Below, piece by piece: positions 11,401-22,617 of a stretch of 64,000 bases of DNA (position 1 is its first letter; every line of letters starts with the position of its first letter). The position numbers and the translations under genes were made by a program. The DNA comes from Linanthus parryae (lineage: Eukaryota > Streptophyta > Magnoliopsida > Ericales > Polemoniaceae), in NCBI GenBank assembly GCA_023055425.1, contig JALGPY010000013.1, forward strand, positions 14,421,735-14,485,734. The letters run 5' to 3'. The notes below the pieces were generated by a model. That model ran no database searches. It had not been told where the DNA came from and saw nothing but the letters and a program-made list of their open reading frames with translations.

Positions 11401-14400
11401 CTACTGGTTTTTACGCTTGGAGGCTTTATAGTTTCAAAAAGTGAGTTGTCAATGTCCAATATCTTTTTTAACCTTAAATAATTTTCAAATATTTTTTTAG
11501 CCTTAAATTATTTCATGGTTTCGTAGCTTTTGTTCTAAATAGAATAAAAGGGTTAGGAGAAACAAATCTTCTGAAATTTGAGCGACCTTCAATGTAGTTG
11601 ACAAAAAAGTTCAATACCAATTTTTTGGACAATTTTAACCCTTTGATTCCTATTGTATTAACAGATGACATTGGAGGTATAATGATATGGGGATACTATT
11701 TATCTCCAATGACATATGGGCAGAATGCCATAGTCATCAATGAATTTCTCGACAAAAGATGGAGTGCTGTAAGTTACCTTTGGGGTTTGTTTGTTTGTTT
11801 GTTTTTTTGCGACGTAGTTCTTCCTTTCTTTCCCTCTACTTGTTTTAGTTCAAAGCTTACTGATAATTTCTAAACGTAGTTTCCCTACAAGTCACAAATC
11901 TAAACCATGTTCTTGATGCAGCCCAACATAGACCCACGAATTGATGCACCTACAGTTGGGAAAGTCCTCCTGAAAGCAAGAGGGTTCTTTACGGAGGATT
12001 ACATGTTTTGGGTCTGCATTGGTGCACTAATTGGTTTTTCTTTTCTCTTCAACATTTTATTTATTGGCGCGCTGACTTTCTTGAACCGTAGGTTATGTCT
12101 TCCTGTCCTGTTTCCAATCATTTAGTTTGAGGATAGAATGCTACAAAATGAAAGGAGTTACGCAGGACTAACGACCCTCGTCTTATCTATTATCAGCTAT
12201 AGGTGATTCAAAAGCAGTAATATTGGATGACGTTGTTGAAAAGACCAAGTTATCCTCTGAAGAGATTGCATCACAAGGTGAGAGTCTCAGGCCATGTTAA
12301 CTTTTAAGAGAACCGATGGACTGTGATTGGCTATCACTTTGACCCTTCTTCCTCCGCACAATACAAGTTAGTCAAATATTAAGGCTTTAGCTCATGCATT
12401 GTCATTGTAACACTCAAAAGTTTAAAGTTTGCTTATGTAAGTAGCCGACCAAGTGGCTAACATGTAGGGTTATTGAGTTGAGTGCACGTTACTCTAGCTA
12501 TTTGACAAGAATAAATTTCAGTCTCCCAACCGTGATGGTGACATATATTTTTTTCCTAAAAAATACAAATGAATCGTTGGCGTCTCAAGAAAAATGTATG
12601 AGGTAGGAGAAAGTTGCACCATGCAACTTCTATAATTGAGATAGAAAATCAGTTGTATTTCTTTCTATACTGACTTGCCAACATTTAGAAACATCTAATG
12701 CTCTATTCTTGGAAAAAATATAAGCTCATTACCTTCTTCAGTTTATTGGTGATGAGCGGTCATATTCATAAATGATATGTCTAAACGCAAATTTTTTTAG
12801 TGCTCCATTAGAGCACCACGTGGTGCTCTACAACCAATTAAAGTGTAACACTTATACAAACTGTCAGTGATTAGCAGACACTGATTGGCAGACACTCATT
12901 ACTTATACAAACTGTCAGTGATTGGCAGACAGTGATTCGCAAACACTCATTGGTTGTAGAGCACCACGTGGTGCTCTAATGGAGTAGAGCTAGCTAGGAG
13001 CATAGACAATGCATGTTCTATTTTACGTTCTAAATTGATATTATTTTGAACATATTTGAAAAGTCGCACGCTGGGAGTTAAGAAATAGAATACTTCGCTT
13101 AAGATCATGGATTACTCCGCTCATCATCAATTGGTTCTGAGGTGATCCCCATGGATTCTTTACAAATATCAAGACCGAGTCCACTTTTAATTTCAGTGAA
13201 TTTTTCAAATCATTGCAGTTTAACAAGCGTGGAACCAAATCACAATGTCATGTAACAAACTTTTGGAATCTCACAGGTAGCAATATGGACATGAAGAATG
13301 CTTCACACGGAACTAAATCAACTATTAGTGGCTCTAAAAAAGGGATGGTTTTACCCTTCCGGCCCATTTCACTTGCATTCAACCACATCAACTACTATGT
13401 TGATATGCCTTCTGTGAGTTGCTAAGCCAGTCTTTTTCATGTCAATATATAACTTCTATTGTCCATTTATTTTCTAGAAACAAGATATTGGGAGAAAGAA
13501 AAACATGTTCATCATGATTAAGTTAACATCGGATGATAGCATAGTAAATTTCCTGTAAGGACACATATGAGAAAGCATATTCATTCAGATATTCCTCGTC
13601 TCCTAAAGTTCTTCAATTGCACATCTTAGCATAAAAGCATGTACATTGGATCTTTCTTTAATAATTCATAATGACAATGTTATTTTTTTTTGAGAATTAC
13701 GACAATGTTATTCTGATGAATAAAATCAGTTACAAATTCATCTTTCCCTGCTAGGAAATGACAAATCAAGGGGCTAAGGAGGATCGTCTTCAGCTTCTAT
13801 CTGATGTTAGTGGGGCTTTTAGACCAGGAATATTGACATCACTTGTGGGTGTTACTGGCGCTGGAAAGACTACATTGATGGATGTGCTAGCTGGAAGAAA
13901 GACTGGTGGATATATTGAAGGGAGTGTTAGCGTTTCTGGTCATCCAAAGAACCAAGCAACATTTGCTCGTGTTTGTGGATATTGTGAACAGAATGACATT
14001 CACTCACCATATGTCACAGTTTACGAATCTGTCTTATTTTCAGCTTGGCTACGTCTTTCTTCAGACAGACATGTTAAAGCAAGGAAGGTATGGCTTTAGC
14101 TGAACTTTAAAGATTTAATTGCAAGAAATAACATCACCCATCACTTATCATGAAATCAAGTCACAAAATTAGCATAAATTTTGTAATATTTGGTAGAGAA
14201 TATCGTAGATTTCTTTTACTCCAAAAGTAGTTGAAAATGAGAAATTTCAAATTATCCCCTCAATATCCAAGGATATAAGTACAATATAAGATCATAGCTT
14301 GTTTAAAGATTTACGTTTGCGTTAAACTAAATATAATTCTATTTTTAAACTTGCAGATGTTTGTTGAAGAAGTCGTAGACTTAGTTGAGCTTAATCCCAT

Positions 14401-17202
14401 ACGTAACTCGTTGGTTGGCCTTCCAGGAGTAGATGGACTCTCGACCGAACAAAGAAAAAGATTAACAATAGCTGTTGAATTGGTTGCCAATCCATCTATA
14501 ATCTTCATGGATGAGCCAACATCTGGCCTTGATGCTAGAGCTGCAGCAATTGTCATGAGAACAGTGAGAAATACGGTGGATACAGGGAGAACTGTTGTGT
14601 GTACAATTCATCAACCCAGTATAGACATTTTCGAAGCTTTTGATGAGGTACTCTCAATCTTTAAAATATCAAAGTTTAAAGTCGCCTTTTCATTCTCACT
14701 GGCCAGTCTAAGGCATTCTGCTCATTGTAGTTACTGCTGATGAAGAGAGGAGGCAAAGTCATTTATGCCGGTCCTCTAGGTCGCCACTCTTGCAAGCTTA
14801 TAGAATACTTTGAGGCAAGTATAAACATGACGTTTTACTATATGAATAAAATTTTATTGGGAACATTAACACCCAATGCACTGTTTGGAATTTCTACCAT
14901 TTGATTCTATGGATGATATTTTTAACTCTGATATGTTCTGAGTTAAAACCGACAACATGTCACAGGGTATACCTGGAATTCCCAAGATAAAGGAAGGTTA
15001 TAATCCTGCTACATGGATGCTCGAGATCAGTTCTCCTTCCGTTGAGGAACTACTAAATATTGATTTTGCAGATATTTATTCAAAGTCGATACTTCATCAG
15101 TAAGAAAAATATGATACTTCATTATATTAACGCTAATTCTCCTATCAATTATGATTTCATGCATATTATTCGTAGTATGTTTTCGGTATTCCTACTAATT
15201 CTCTCTTTTCCTCTTTCAACACTAGAGAAAATCAAGAGCTCATCCAACAACTTAGTACTCCTGCACTAGGTTATGAGGATCTCTACTTTCCAACAGAATA
15301 TTCGCTACCATTTTTTACTCAGTGCAAAGCTTGTTTCTGGAAACAATACTGGTCTTACTGGAGGAACCCCCAATATAACGGACTTCGTCTTTTGATGACA
15401 ATTTTGATGGGTGTTCTATTTGGTCTTATATTCCGGAACAAAGGACAACAAATGTAAGTTTTCACACCCCCCAACAAAAGATTAGTATGATGTTTGTTTC
15501 AAATGAAGACTGATCTTTTGGATTGTACCAAAAGGAATTAGAAACATCGAAACAGTTCACAGAGTGTGTTGCTAAAAACTGATATGTTTGAGCACTAGTT
15601 AACAGTAATTGCCTCACAATTAATCTCTAAACAAAAACACTTTTTTAAACAGGGACAAACAACAAGATTTATCCAATCTCATGGGATCAATGTATTCTTC
15701 TATTCTATTCCTTGGAGCCTCAAATGCTATTTCAGTGCAGACAATTGTTGCAATTGAGAGATTAGTATTTTATCGGGAAAGAGCAGCAAAAATGTATTCT
15801 GCACTACCTTATGCATTCGCTCAGGTAAACAATGCACATCTATGCCTTGAATCATGTTAAACTTTCTTGAACCATTTCAAAAGTGTTTACCGAAACTCGT
15901 AAGGTAGTTGTGCATATAGGTCTTTAACTAACTACTGTATTGTGCTGGTGGCCATAGAAGTAATTTATGTCACAATGCAGTCGTTGATATATAGCCTACT
16001 ACTATACTCCATGATTGGTTTCGAGTGGAAAATGGAGAAAGTATTATGGTTCAACTATTACATGTTGATGTGCTTCATCTACTTCACAATGTATGGTATG
16101 ATGGTTATTGCATTGACTCCAGGCCACCAAATTGCTGCCGTTGTCATGTCTTTCTTCCTAAGCTTTTGGAACCTATTTGCTGGTTTTCTCATTCCTAGGC
16201 CGGTAAGCTATCTTTTCCCATAAATTCTTGTTATTTTTATTTCTTGAGGAAAAATAAAAATTGGCAAGCTAACGTCTTCATAACAATTAGGTAATGCCAA
16301 ACAATAACTGACTTTCACTAGCAACTATTAACAGCTTGTAGTAGAGTAGTCAGGCATGCATGCGTCGGTGTAAAATGTGCAAAACAATGTATATAGATAA
16401 AACAACTATCTATATTTCCAAGATAGCTAGATATTTAATATTTACATTAGTAGTGATGGCTATATAAATTACCCTTAGATTTGAGATAAAAATGGGCTTA
16501 TAAGATTAAAATGACGAAGGGAAAATAAGATGAAATAGTTCCAAAGGATGGGCCTTTTCTAGTCTATATACTAAAGGATAAGGATTTTTACTAGTCATCT
16601 ATGCCATGCCGTGTTGTTTCTTATATAATTTTGATCGATCACTCATTTTTTGAACTTCTACCTATGGGTTCTCCTACATAAAAATTAATGGGACCCCAGC
16701 TATGAACTCCACCTAAGCACGCATGGTAAATTAAGATAATTTAAAATATATGCTTTAGATATAATTCCATAGTTTTGTAAAATATACTACTAATGTTCAA
16801 GTGGTTCATATTCTAAATTTTTTATTTCCTCAAAAAAAAAAAAAAAAAAAAAAATTATAGTGCCAGCATCACGAGTTAGGCCTAGTGCTCCATATTTTTT
16901 AGTTGAAATTGAGCCTTTCTTATTGTTTGTAGCAAATCCCCTTGTGGTGGAGGTGGTACTACTGGGCTTCTCCAATGTCCTGGACGCTCTATGGGCTTGT
17001 AACTTCTCAAGTTGGTGACAAGAACACTTTACTTGAAGTACCAGGAGCGGGTAACGTCCCACTGAAGCTATACCTTAAAGGCTACATGGGTTTTGACTAT
17101 GACTTCTTACCGATAGTTGCTGTGGCACATGTGTGTTGGGTCGTTCTCTTCTTCTTTGTGTTTGGCTATGGCATTAAGTTCCTGAATTTTCAAAGAAGAT
17201 AA
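8496..17202 (+). CDS. Full-size ABCG (PDR-type) ABC transporter, 20 inferred exons, one defective-looking splice acceptor
   Basis: A plasma-membrane ATP-driven exporter of the plant PDR class. Exons inferred from homology and splice signals: 8496-8827, 8931-9051, 9296-9384, 9461-9545, 9641-9931, 10034-10124, 10278-11178, 11280-11440, 11665-11768, 11922-12087, 12197-12277, 13277-13413, 13755-14087, 14357-14647, 14731-14814, 14966-15099, 15226-15453, 15653-15824, 15948-16202, 16933-17202. All phases join and total 4326 nt, about 1441 residues, the usual PDR length. NBD1 has Walker [10 protein letters not shown], signature [12 protein letters not shown] and Walker [16 protein letters not shown]2 has [21 protein letters not shown] and [13 protein letters not shown]. 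Each NBD precedes a hydrophobic membrane domain, giving the reversed NBD-TMD order of the family. ATG 8496 is the first in-frame Met giving a normal N-terminus (MAALAKDD). From memory it is closest to the Arabidopsis ABCG34/ABCG39 group; the substrate is unknown. The acceptor before exon 19 reads TG instead of AG, so the gene may be impaired or may use a rare site. Confidence 0.92.
12803..12984. mobile_element. MITE-like element in ABCG intron 11
   Basis: The terminal inverted repeats are 36 bp and perfect (12803-12838 and 12949-12984). Each contains the 18-bp palindrome GAGCACCACGTGGTGCTC, whose centre is a G-box (CACGTG). Between them a 51-bp unit beginning acttatacaaactgtcagtg is tandemly duplicated (12850-12900 and 12901-12951). 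No coding capacity. The target duplication is unclear; tag occurs near both ends but is not cleanly placed. The superfamily is not assigned. Confidence 0.8.
14813..14820 (+). other. GC 5' splice site of ABCG intron 15
   Basis: Exon 15 ends ...TTTGAG and the intron begins GCAAGT. The acceptor is cacag before 14966. Phase 0 joins EYFE to [13 protein letters not shown], the expected family sequence, so this GC-AG intron is well supported. Confidence 0.8.
15940..15950 (+). other. Non-canonical (TG) 3' splice site of ABCG intron 18
   Basis: Family sequence requires exon 19 to begin at 15948 (GTG GCC ATA GAA, VAIE). The two bases before it are TG, in tgtgctg, where tgtgcag would be expected. The AG sites near 15903, 15919 and 15957 each give an immediate in-frame stop. 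The rest of exon 19 is intact. Confidence 0.65.
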
Positions 17203-17860
17203 AACATGTATAGTACCACCTAAAAAGAGTTTATACCAAGTCAAATCACAGTTGGAAATCATGTACATTGGAAAGATAAATATGGCATTTAGCACTTGAT
17301 TACTTTTATTTTTGCTCTGTTAATATATGATACCGTCTGCGTGACCTTCATGATATCTGTAAGCTCAACTAGGGCGGACGTCTCTCCTCCACAGTGCGGT
17401 ATATCGTTCCCGCATGACACCTGAGAGAGAATATGGTGGATCTGTGGACTGTACTCACCAACCCTCGTCTAGTAATAGGAGTAAGCACATGTATATAGTT
17501 CAAGTAGTATACATAATGCGCGAGAGTATTTATAGTTCAATAAGTATCCCTATTTTCACATTCAACCGCAAAAGTTTCAAAAAATTACGTCCACACCCTC
17601 ATGGGCGGCATAAAACTAATTTTCCAACACCTTCCACTAGAACATATACGGGAACCTTATACATATGAGTCATGCAGTTGTTGAGAGTATGATAAGTGTC
17701 AACCGTGTTTGAAAAGATTAGGTTTATTAACTAGAAACTATAAATAAAACTTAACACAATATGAGCAAAAATAGAAAACATACGAAAGTATCAAAACTTA
17801 CTGATTGATAATCTGCCGAATGAAAAAATAAGATAGAAGACAGTCTCGTCCAACATGAAC
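17203..17860. other. 3' flank of the ABCG gene
   Basis: Probable 3' UTR and downstream spacer. No clear polyadenylation signal and no other gene recognised. Confidence 0.4.
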
Positions 17861-18490
17861 GATCTCCGTGAAGTAATGTCGTCTACACCCCCCCAGTGAC
17901 AGCGCTACATTTTATTTATGCACAGGGTCGGGCTAACTACTCCCTAGGATGAAAATCTTATTGTACTGCAGTCGAAAGCACAATCTGCAGTAGCGGAGAA
18001 CCGAACAAATGCTTGAGAGAATTTTGAGTATGAGAGATTGATAGCAAGAATTCGGATGATGAAACTTGATGGCTTCTTTTATAGAGGCAGGGGTATGGCA
18101 GTTAGAAAACCGTTTGTGTCTGTTCACATTTGAACTGTAACGGTTGCAACTGTTTGAGAAGTTACATTTGTTTGGTCGGTTTTTAACTGTCTCAGTTGGG
18201 ACTTGCAGTTTAGTAAAATTAATTTTACTAATGGGCTAGACATACACTTAGTCTCTGACCCAAAAAGATAAAGTCTAACCAACCACCACCGCACCTCACC
18301 GTGTCACGGCCGGGTCGGACGCCAGAAACACCGCGCGTGCACGTGTGGTTGTTCGGACCATAGATAGGTCATCCCTCCTAAACAAAATTGCTTTGCCCAA
18401 AGAGTGCGCCCTTAATAGCCAAATATTAAGTAGATAAACTGCTCTATCTCTCCCATTTCCAGGATGTGGGTTCATCAAATTGGCCATATG
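17861..18490 (-). mobile_element. Possible minus-strand LTR or promoter remnant
   Basis: On the minus strand a strong TATA box (CTATAAAAGAAG, at about 18075-18086) is followed by a leader-like ctctcat...ctctcaagca segment and preceded by imperfect copies of an aactgt/aacggttgcaactg motif. This layout is typical of a retrotransposon LTR. No TG...CA ends, target duplication or adjoining PBS were found, so it could also be a gene promoter fragment. Confidence 0.35.
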
Positions 18491-18501
18491 AAGTGGCCAA
18501 C

Positions 18502-19944
18502 TGATAACTCTGAATAAGAGTTCTATTTTAGTATGATATTCCTATCATTTTTTGTGATTTATGGGTAAAATATGTGAGATTGATACTATGATCTTGAAGA
18601 ATTTGAGTTTGTGAAGCTTTGAGTAATTAATTGTTAATCCGGGCGTTTAGCGATTATTTTACGTTTATTTTATCACATTTGATCGCACGGGTAGTTTTCG
18701 TGTTGTTTTGACAGGAAACGTAGCTTGGGAGATCAAGTAGATAGGAGGACCAAGCTTTGGAAATTACATGGAAGCTTTGGAGAAGAGGAAATCAAGAGAA
18801 AGAAATGAAAATAATGGAAGAGGCGAGCTAAGTGCAATTTTTAGAAGTTTGATAAACTAAACTTCAAACCCTTGGATGAAAAGATTAAAAGACTTGGAAA
18901 AAATTTCATGCGAAAATTGGAGGAAACTCACTGTATTACACGACCAGAGAGCAGATTGTAGGATCTGAGAGGAGAAGATCGGATGATCAGCTTCTCTGAT
19001 CACAAGATCCTGTTGGATCAGAAGGCACTTTTCAGCTGAAACGATGTGGTTTCGAGGAAAATAAAAGATAACCCTAAGGGGGATTAAAAAATACTATGGG
19101 AATTCATTGAGTGGGCATCTTTTATCAATATTTCGAACTGAAACATCTTAGTAGCCATAGGAAAAGGGTTGGACGACATACATCTTGGTTGGTCCCACCA
19201 ACTTTCCTATCACCCCTATCCTCCTTCCTTTCAGAATTGTGATAACCTTTCTACTTTACTCAGGTTAGGGGCGTCCGGACCAGGGCTTACCCGTGAAAAA
19301 GTGCCGCCGAAGCAGCATAAGCAGGCTTCTATTGGGGTCACATGTATAGGATCAACTGGGGAATTGGTCATGGCCTAAAAGATATTTTAGAAGCTCATAA
19401 AGGTCTTCTGAATTCTGTAATTCAGAATGAAAGAGCTTTGGGAGGCCGATGAGAAGAAGGCATTTCTTGGACCTGGTCCGGCTATTGATTCAAACGGCAA
19501 CAAGGAGATAAAGAAATAAATTGAACCGATCACCTGTGTGCCACCTCACTTCAATTGTGTTTTTTTCCTCGCGAAAAGCACCTTTTTACCTAGTCTGGTT
19601 CGAACATTCAACTCAATCATATTTTATCCTTGGAAGGAAGGGAAGGACGCTACGGAGAAGAGCACGTAGAAGAGTGAAGATCACCATTGATGACTTAGGG
19701 TTTGCTTTCATCTTCGTCTTTTTCTCTCAATCTATGAAGAATTTCTATGTATAAATTCTTGTATTTCTCTAGTTTGATTACGATTAGCTAAAAAAATTTC
19801 TAGGCTTTTCTAGAGAGCCTAGGGTTATGTAGACGATTACGGTTTCTTGAATTTAAGACTTTTTCATGCTTTATGGGTTTGATCTATAGAATGGATTTTT
19901 TTCTTTCATGAACTTCTTAATGAGCAAAGTCTATCGAAATGGCT
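18502..19944 (+). mobile_element. Element C 5' LTR, first piece
   Basis: It starts TGATAACTCTGAATAAGAG and runs to the target duplication of element B (tggct, 19940-19944). A cluster of GATC-containing short units (for example tgatcagcttctctgatcac) lies at about 18960-19025. The small ORFs here are not credible genes. Confidence 0.75.
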
Positions 19945-21327
19945 TGATAACTCCTTCATAAGAGTTATCCTACATACATATTACATTGTTATTTTTGTGC
20001 GTTTCAGTGCAAAGTGACCAGATTCGAGCCAAAATATGAAGAAAATGCACTTTTGGATGTTTTTCAGCTTTAAAGTACAATCCGAGCATTTCTTAATGGT
20101 TTTGAGTATGATTTTGACAGTTTATCACATTTGATCTTCGCGGTAGTGTTTCTGTTAATGTTTGACAGGAATTACACATACGAAAATCAATTGGAGAGAA
20201 GAAACGAACTTCGGAATAGAAGAAAAAAGACGAATTTGGCGCGTTTTGGATGTTTTCGCAAAAATTGGGCAATAATTGAGAAAAACGAGAAAACGGTCCA
20301 GAAACAGGATTTTTTTACATGGATGAAATATATGTCAAAAAGGAATCTAAAGTTGCAAAAATAATATTCATTAGAATTCGGGATCAAAATCCGGATCCTT
20401 ATTTGCTTTTCAAAAACCTTAGTTGTTTTTTCATGATGTTTTCGAGAAAATTCAAGATTTTTCAGAGTCTGGAAAAGCAAATATGATCTCCCGCGATTAT
20501 CCTTCTAATTTCTCCTTCAATGCCATTCGCCATTACTTCAAATACCACTTCCTACACCCAAATCCATAATCTACATAACAACCATTACCTCCAACTCAAT
20601 AATCAATTTCACCTTTACCTAAACAATTAACCTCTTGCACTACTCCTAAGCATAACCATTCTCAGCATCACACATACCACTTCCTAATCATCATCACCCA
20701 ATTTCTACCATTACCAGACCCAAGACCTGCACCTTGCCATTACCTACCAGAACCATAGAAACCTTTAATCATCTTCACTACACCCACTGCCTTCACACTT
20801 ACAACCTGCAATTAGCCATTGTTTCCACCATACCAGATAACACCTAAAGCACTCTATTCATTCTCCTTTAACCACAAAAACTAATGAAACCCAATACGAC
20901 CATGACCACTCAATGCCTATACCACCTGCAACCCAAAACACAACCCAATTACACCAATGTTACCTATTAAACAATACCTTACCTTCTCCAATTAACCACC
21001 ACAACCGTACCATAACACCCAACACAATTCATCCCTCAACGACCCAATACTAGTAACCTGCACATTCCTCCATTAACCTACTGAAACCCAGTAATACCTC
21101 AGTCGCCATTGACCATCTGAAAAAGCTACCAGAGAATCACCTGTAAATCGCCGACCACCACAGCCCAAAGAACTACCGATTGAAATCACCGGAAAACCTC
21201 CATGAATTTCGAAAAAAACTCGAACCCAGACACAGAGGCTCAATTCCCGATGAGGATGCTTAGAAACCCAGCAATAGATTAGCGCAGAGGAGGAGAAGAA
21301 AAGCAGAGCAGTTGATGTCCAGGGATG

Positions 21328-21467
21328 TTCGTGCGAAAAGATTTTCTCTTAGTGCGAACACAAATCCTTGGCCAAAATAAGAGGAAGGAAATAAGTTCTT
21401 CGTGGAATACCCTCTTTGGCATTCTACGGACGTCTTTGTGCGAAGGCACGACTATCCTTCGTGCGAA
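21328..21467. repeat. Four TTCGTGCGAA-type near-palindromes in the LTR of B
   Basis: Units start at 21328 (TTCGTGCGAA), 21349 (TTAGTGCGAA), 21435 (TTTGTGCGAA) and 21458 (TTCGTGCGAA). They form two pairs with internal spacings of 21 and 23 bp, 86 bp apart. The 3' LTR has decayed copies at about 38730-38875. Confidence 0.75.
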
Positions 21468-21584
21468 GAGAAGTATCTAGGAGACTATTTTGCTGGGACA
21501 ACGTGAAAATAGAATGAAATTCAGAAATTTAGTTGGGGCTTTTGTGTAATAAACCTAAAGTTTTTATAACAGGGTTAGGAAACA

Positions 21585-21592
21585 TATAAAAG
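21585..21592 (+). promoter_or_regulatory. TATA box, element B 5' LTR
   Basis: TATAAAAG, 118 bases downstream of the last unit of the palindrome array. Confidence 0.5.
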
Positions 21593-22441
21593 CCCAAAAT
21601 AACGTGACTTATGAGGAAGGACGGTTCAGAACACGTGAGAGAAGAAGAAATAGAGATTTGGATCGTGCTTGGAGCTACGGATTGCACTCGTTTGGATTAT
21701 TTTCTCCTCTCTTTCTCTTGTTTTTGTTGTATGATAATTGAACTTGGTGTTTTGATCTTGAATTATAGTAGCTAAGTAGTATATCGGGATATCTATACGG
21801 TAGCTGGGGTTTGAAGCAGTTTTGGCAAATTATGAATTTTATTCACGTTTTGATTAACCTTAATTGATGATGTGCTAGTTTGATATGTTTAATTCATGTT
21901 CTAAATTTATTTTTGTGTTGTTTGGCCATGAATTGAAGATTATAGATAATATGTTAATGAAAGCAATGAATTGTTCGGATAATTGATTTAAGCACGTAAA
22001 CGCAGGTTAGAGGAATCAACCATAGACCGTGAACTTTGAGTAGAATTAGTGGATCTTAATTATATGTTTTAGGGATAATTAGAACTTGGTGACTCGGTTG
22101 TAATTTGACCTAGGCATAGAAAAATAGCTTGGTAACTCGGTTAGCATTATTGCTCGTTTGGAAAATTAAAATATTATCTGTGTTTCAAAACGTAATTCGT
22201 AAAAGGTGTTCACCTAGTGATCCTAGAGAAATCCTGATACTTGTCCCTTGTATTAATCTCAATTTTAATAACTAGGTTGTTATTTCAATTCTTATTTTAG
22301 TAAAAAAATCCAATTGCTTGCCCACACAAAGTTAATCATCCTAGTTAATTCATGACAATTCCTCTGGGTTTCGACAACCCTATCTTCTACATATTTTACT
22401 AGAGTGATCACCATACAATTGCGGAGATCGTGTAAAGTTTT

Positions 22442-22460
22442 TTGCGCCGTTGCCGGGGAC
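22442..22460 (+). promoter_or_regulatory. Primer-binding site of B (tRNA-Asp type)
   Basis: TTGCGCCGTTGCCGGGGAC, six bases after the LTR. It matches the complement of the plant tRNA-Asp 3' end (TGGCGCCGTTGCCGGGGA) except for one base. Confidence 0.85.
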
Positions 22461-22617
22461 TTCGGTTGAATTAGTTACAATTATTAGCTTTAGGGATTTT
22501 ATATTGTTTTTATATCTGTTACTCACCTCCGTTCTAGTTGTATTTGTGTTTTAGGTGATTCTTTTGGTGCATGACTCATTCTCAAAACTAGCCATTGTAC
22601 CCATAGCTTGATAATCC

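Larger units (their letters stand above)
19945..22435 (+). mobile_element. Element B 5' LTR
   Basis: It begins TGATAACTCC and ends gatcgtgtaa, where the 3' copy ends gatcgtgcca. About 20510-21200 is very poor in G. Then come four TTCGTGCGAA-type units (21328-21467) and a TATA box (TATAAAAG, 21585-21592). The ORF in the 20131-20364 part is not conserved in the 3' LTR, which lacks about 300 bp here. Confidence 0.88.

Noticed and set aside
13213..13425. Exon 12 of the ABCG gene starting at the earlier AG near 13220
   Set aside because: The acceptor at 13276 gives the correct phase and family-like sequence; the earlier start adds a frame that does not join exon 11.
20131..20480. ORFs in the B 5' LTR
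   Set aside because: The segment is deleted in the 3' LTR and encodes low-complexity Lys/Asn/Phe-rich peptides.
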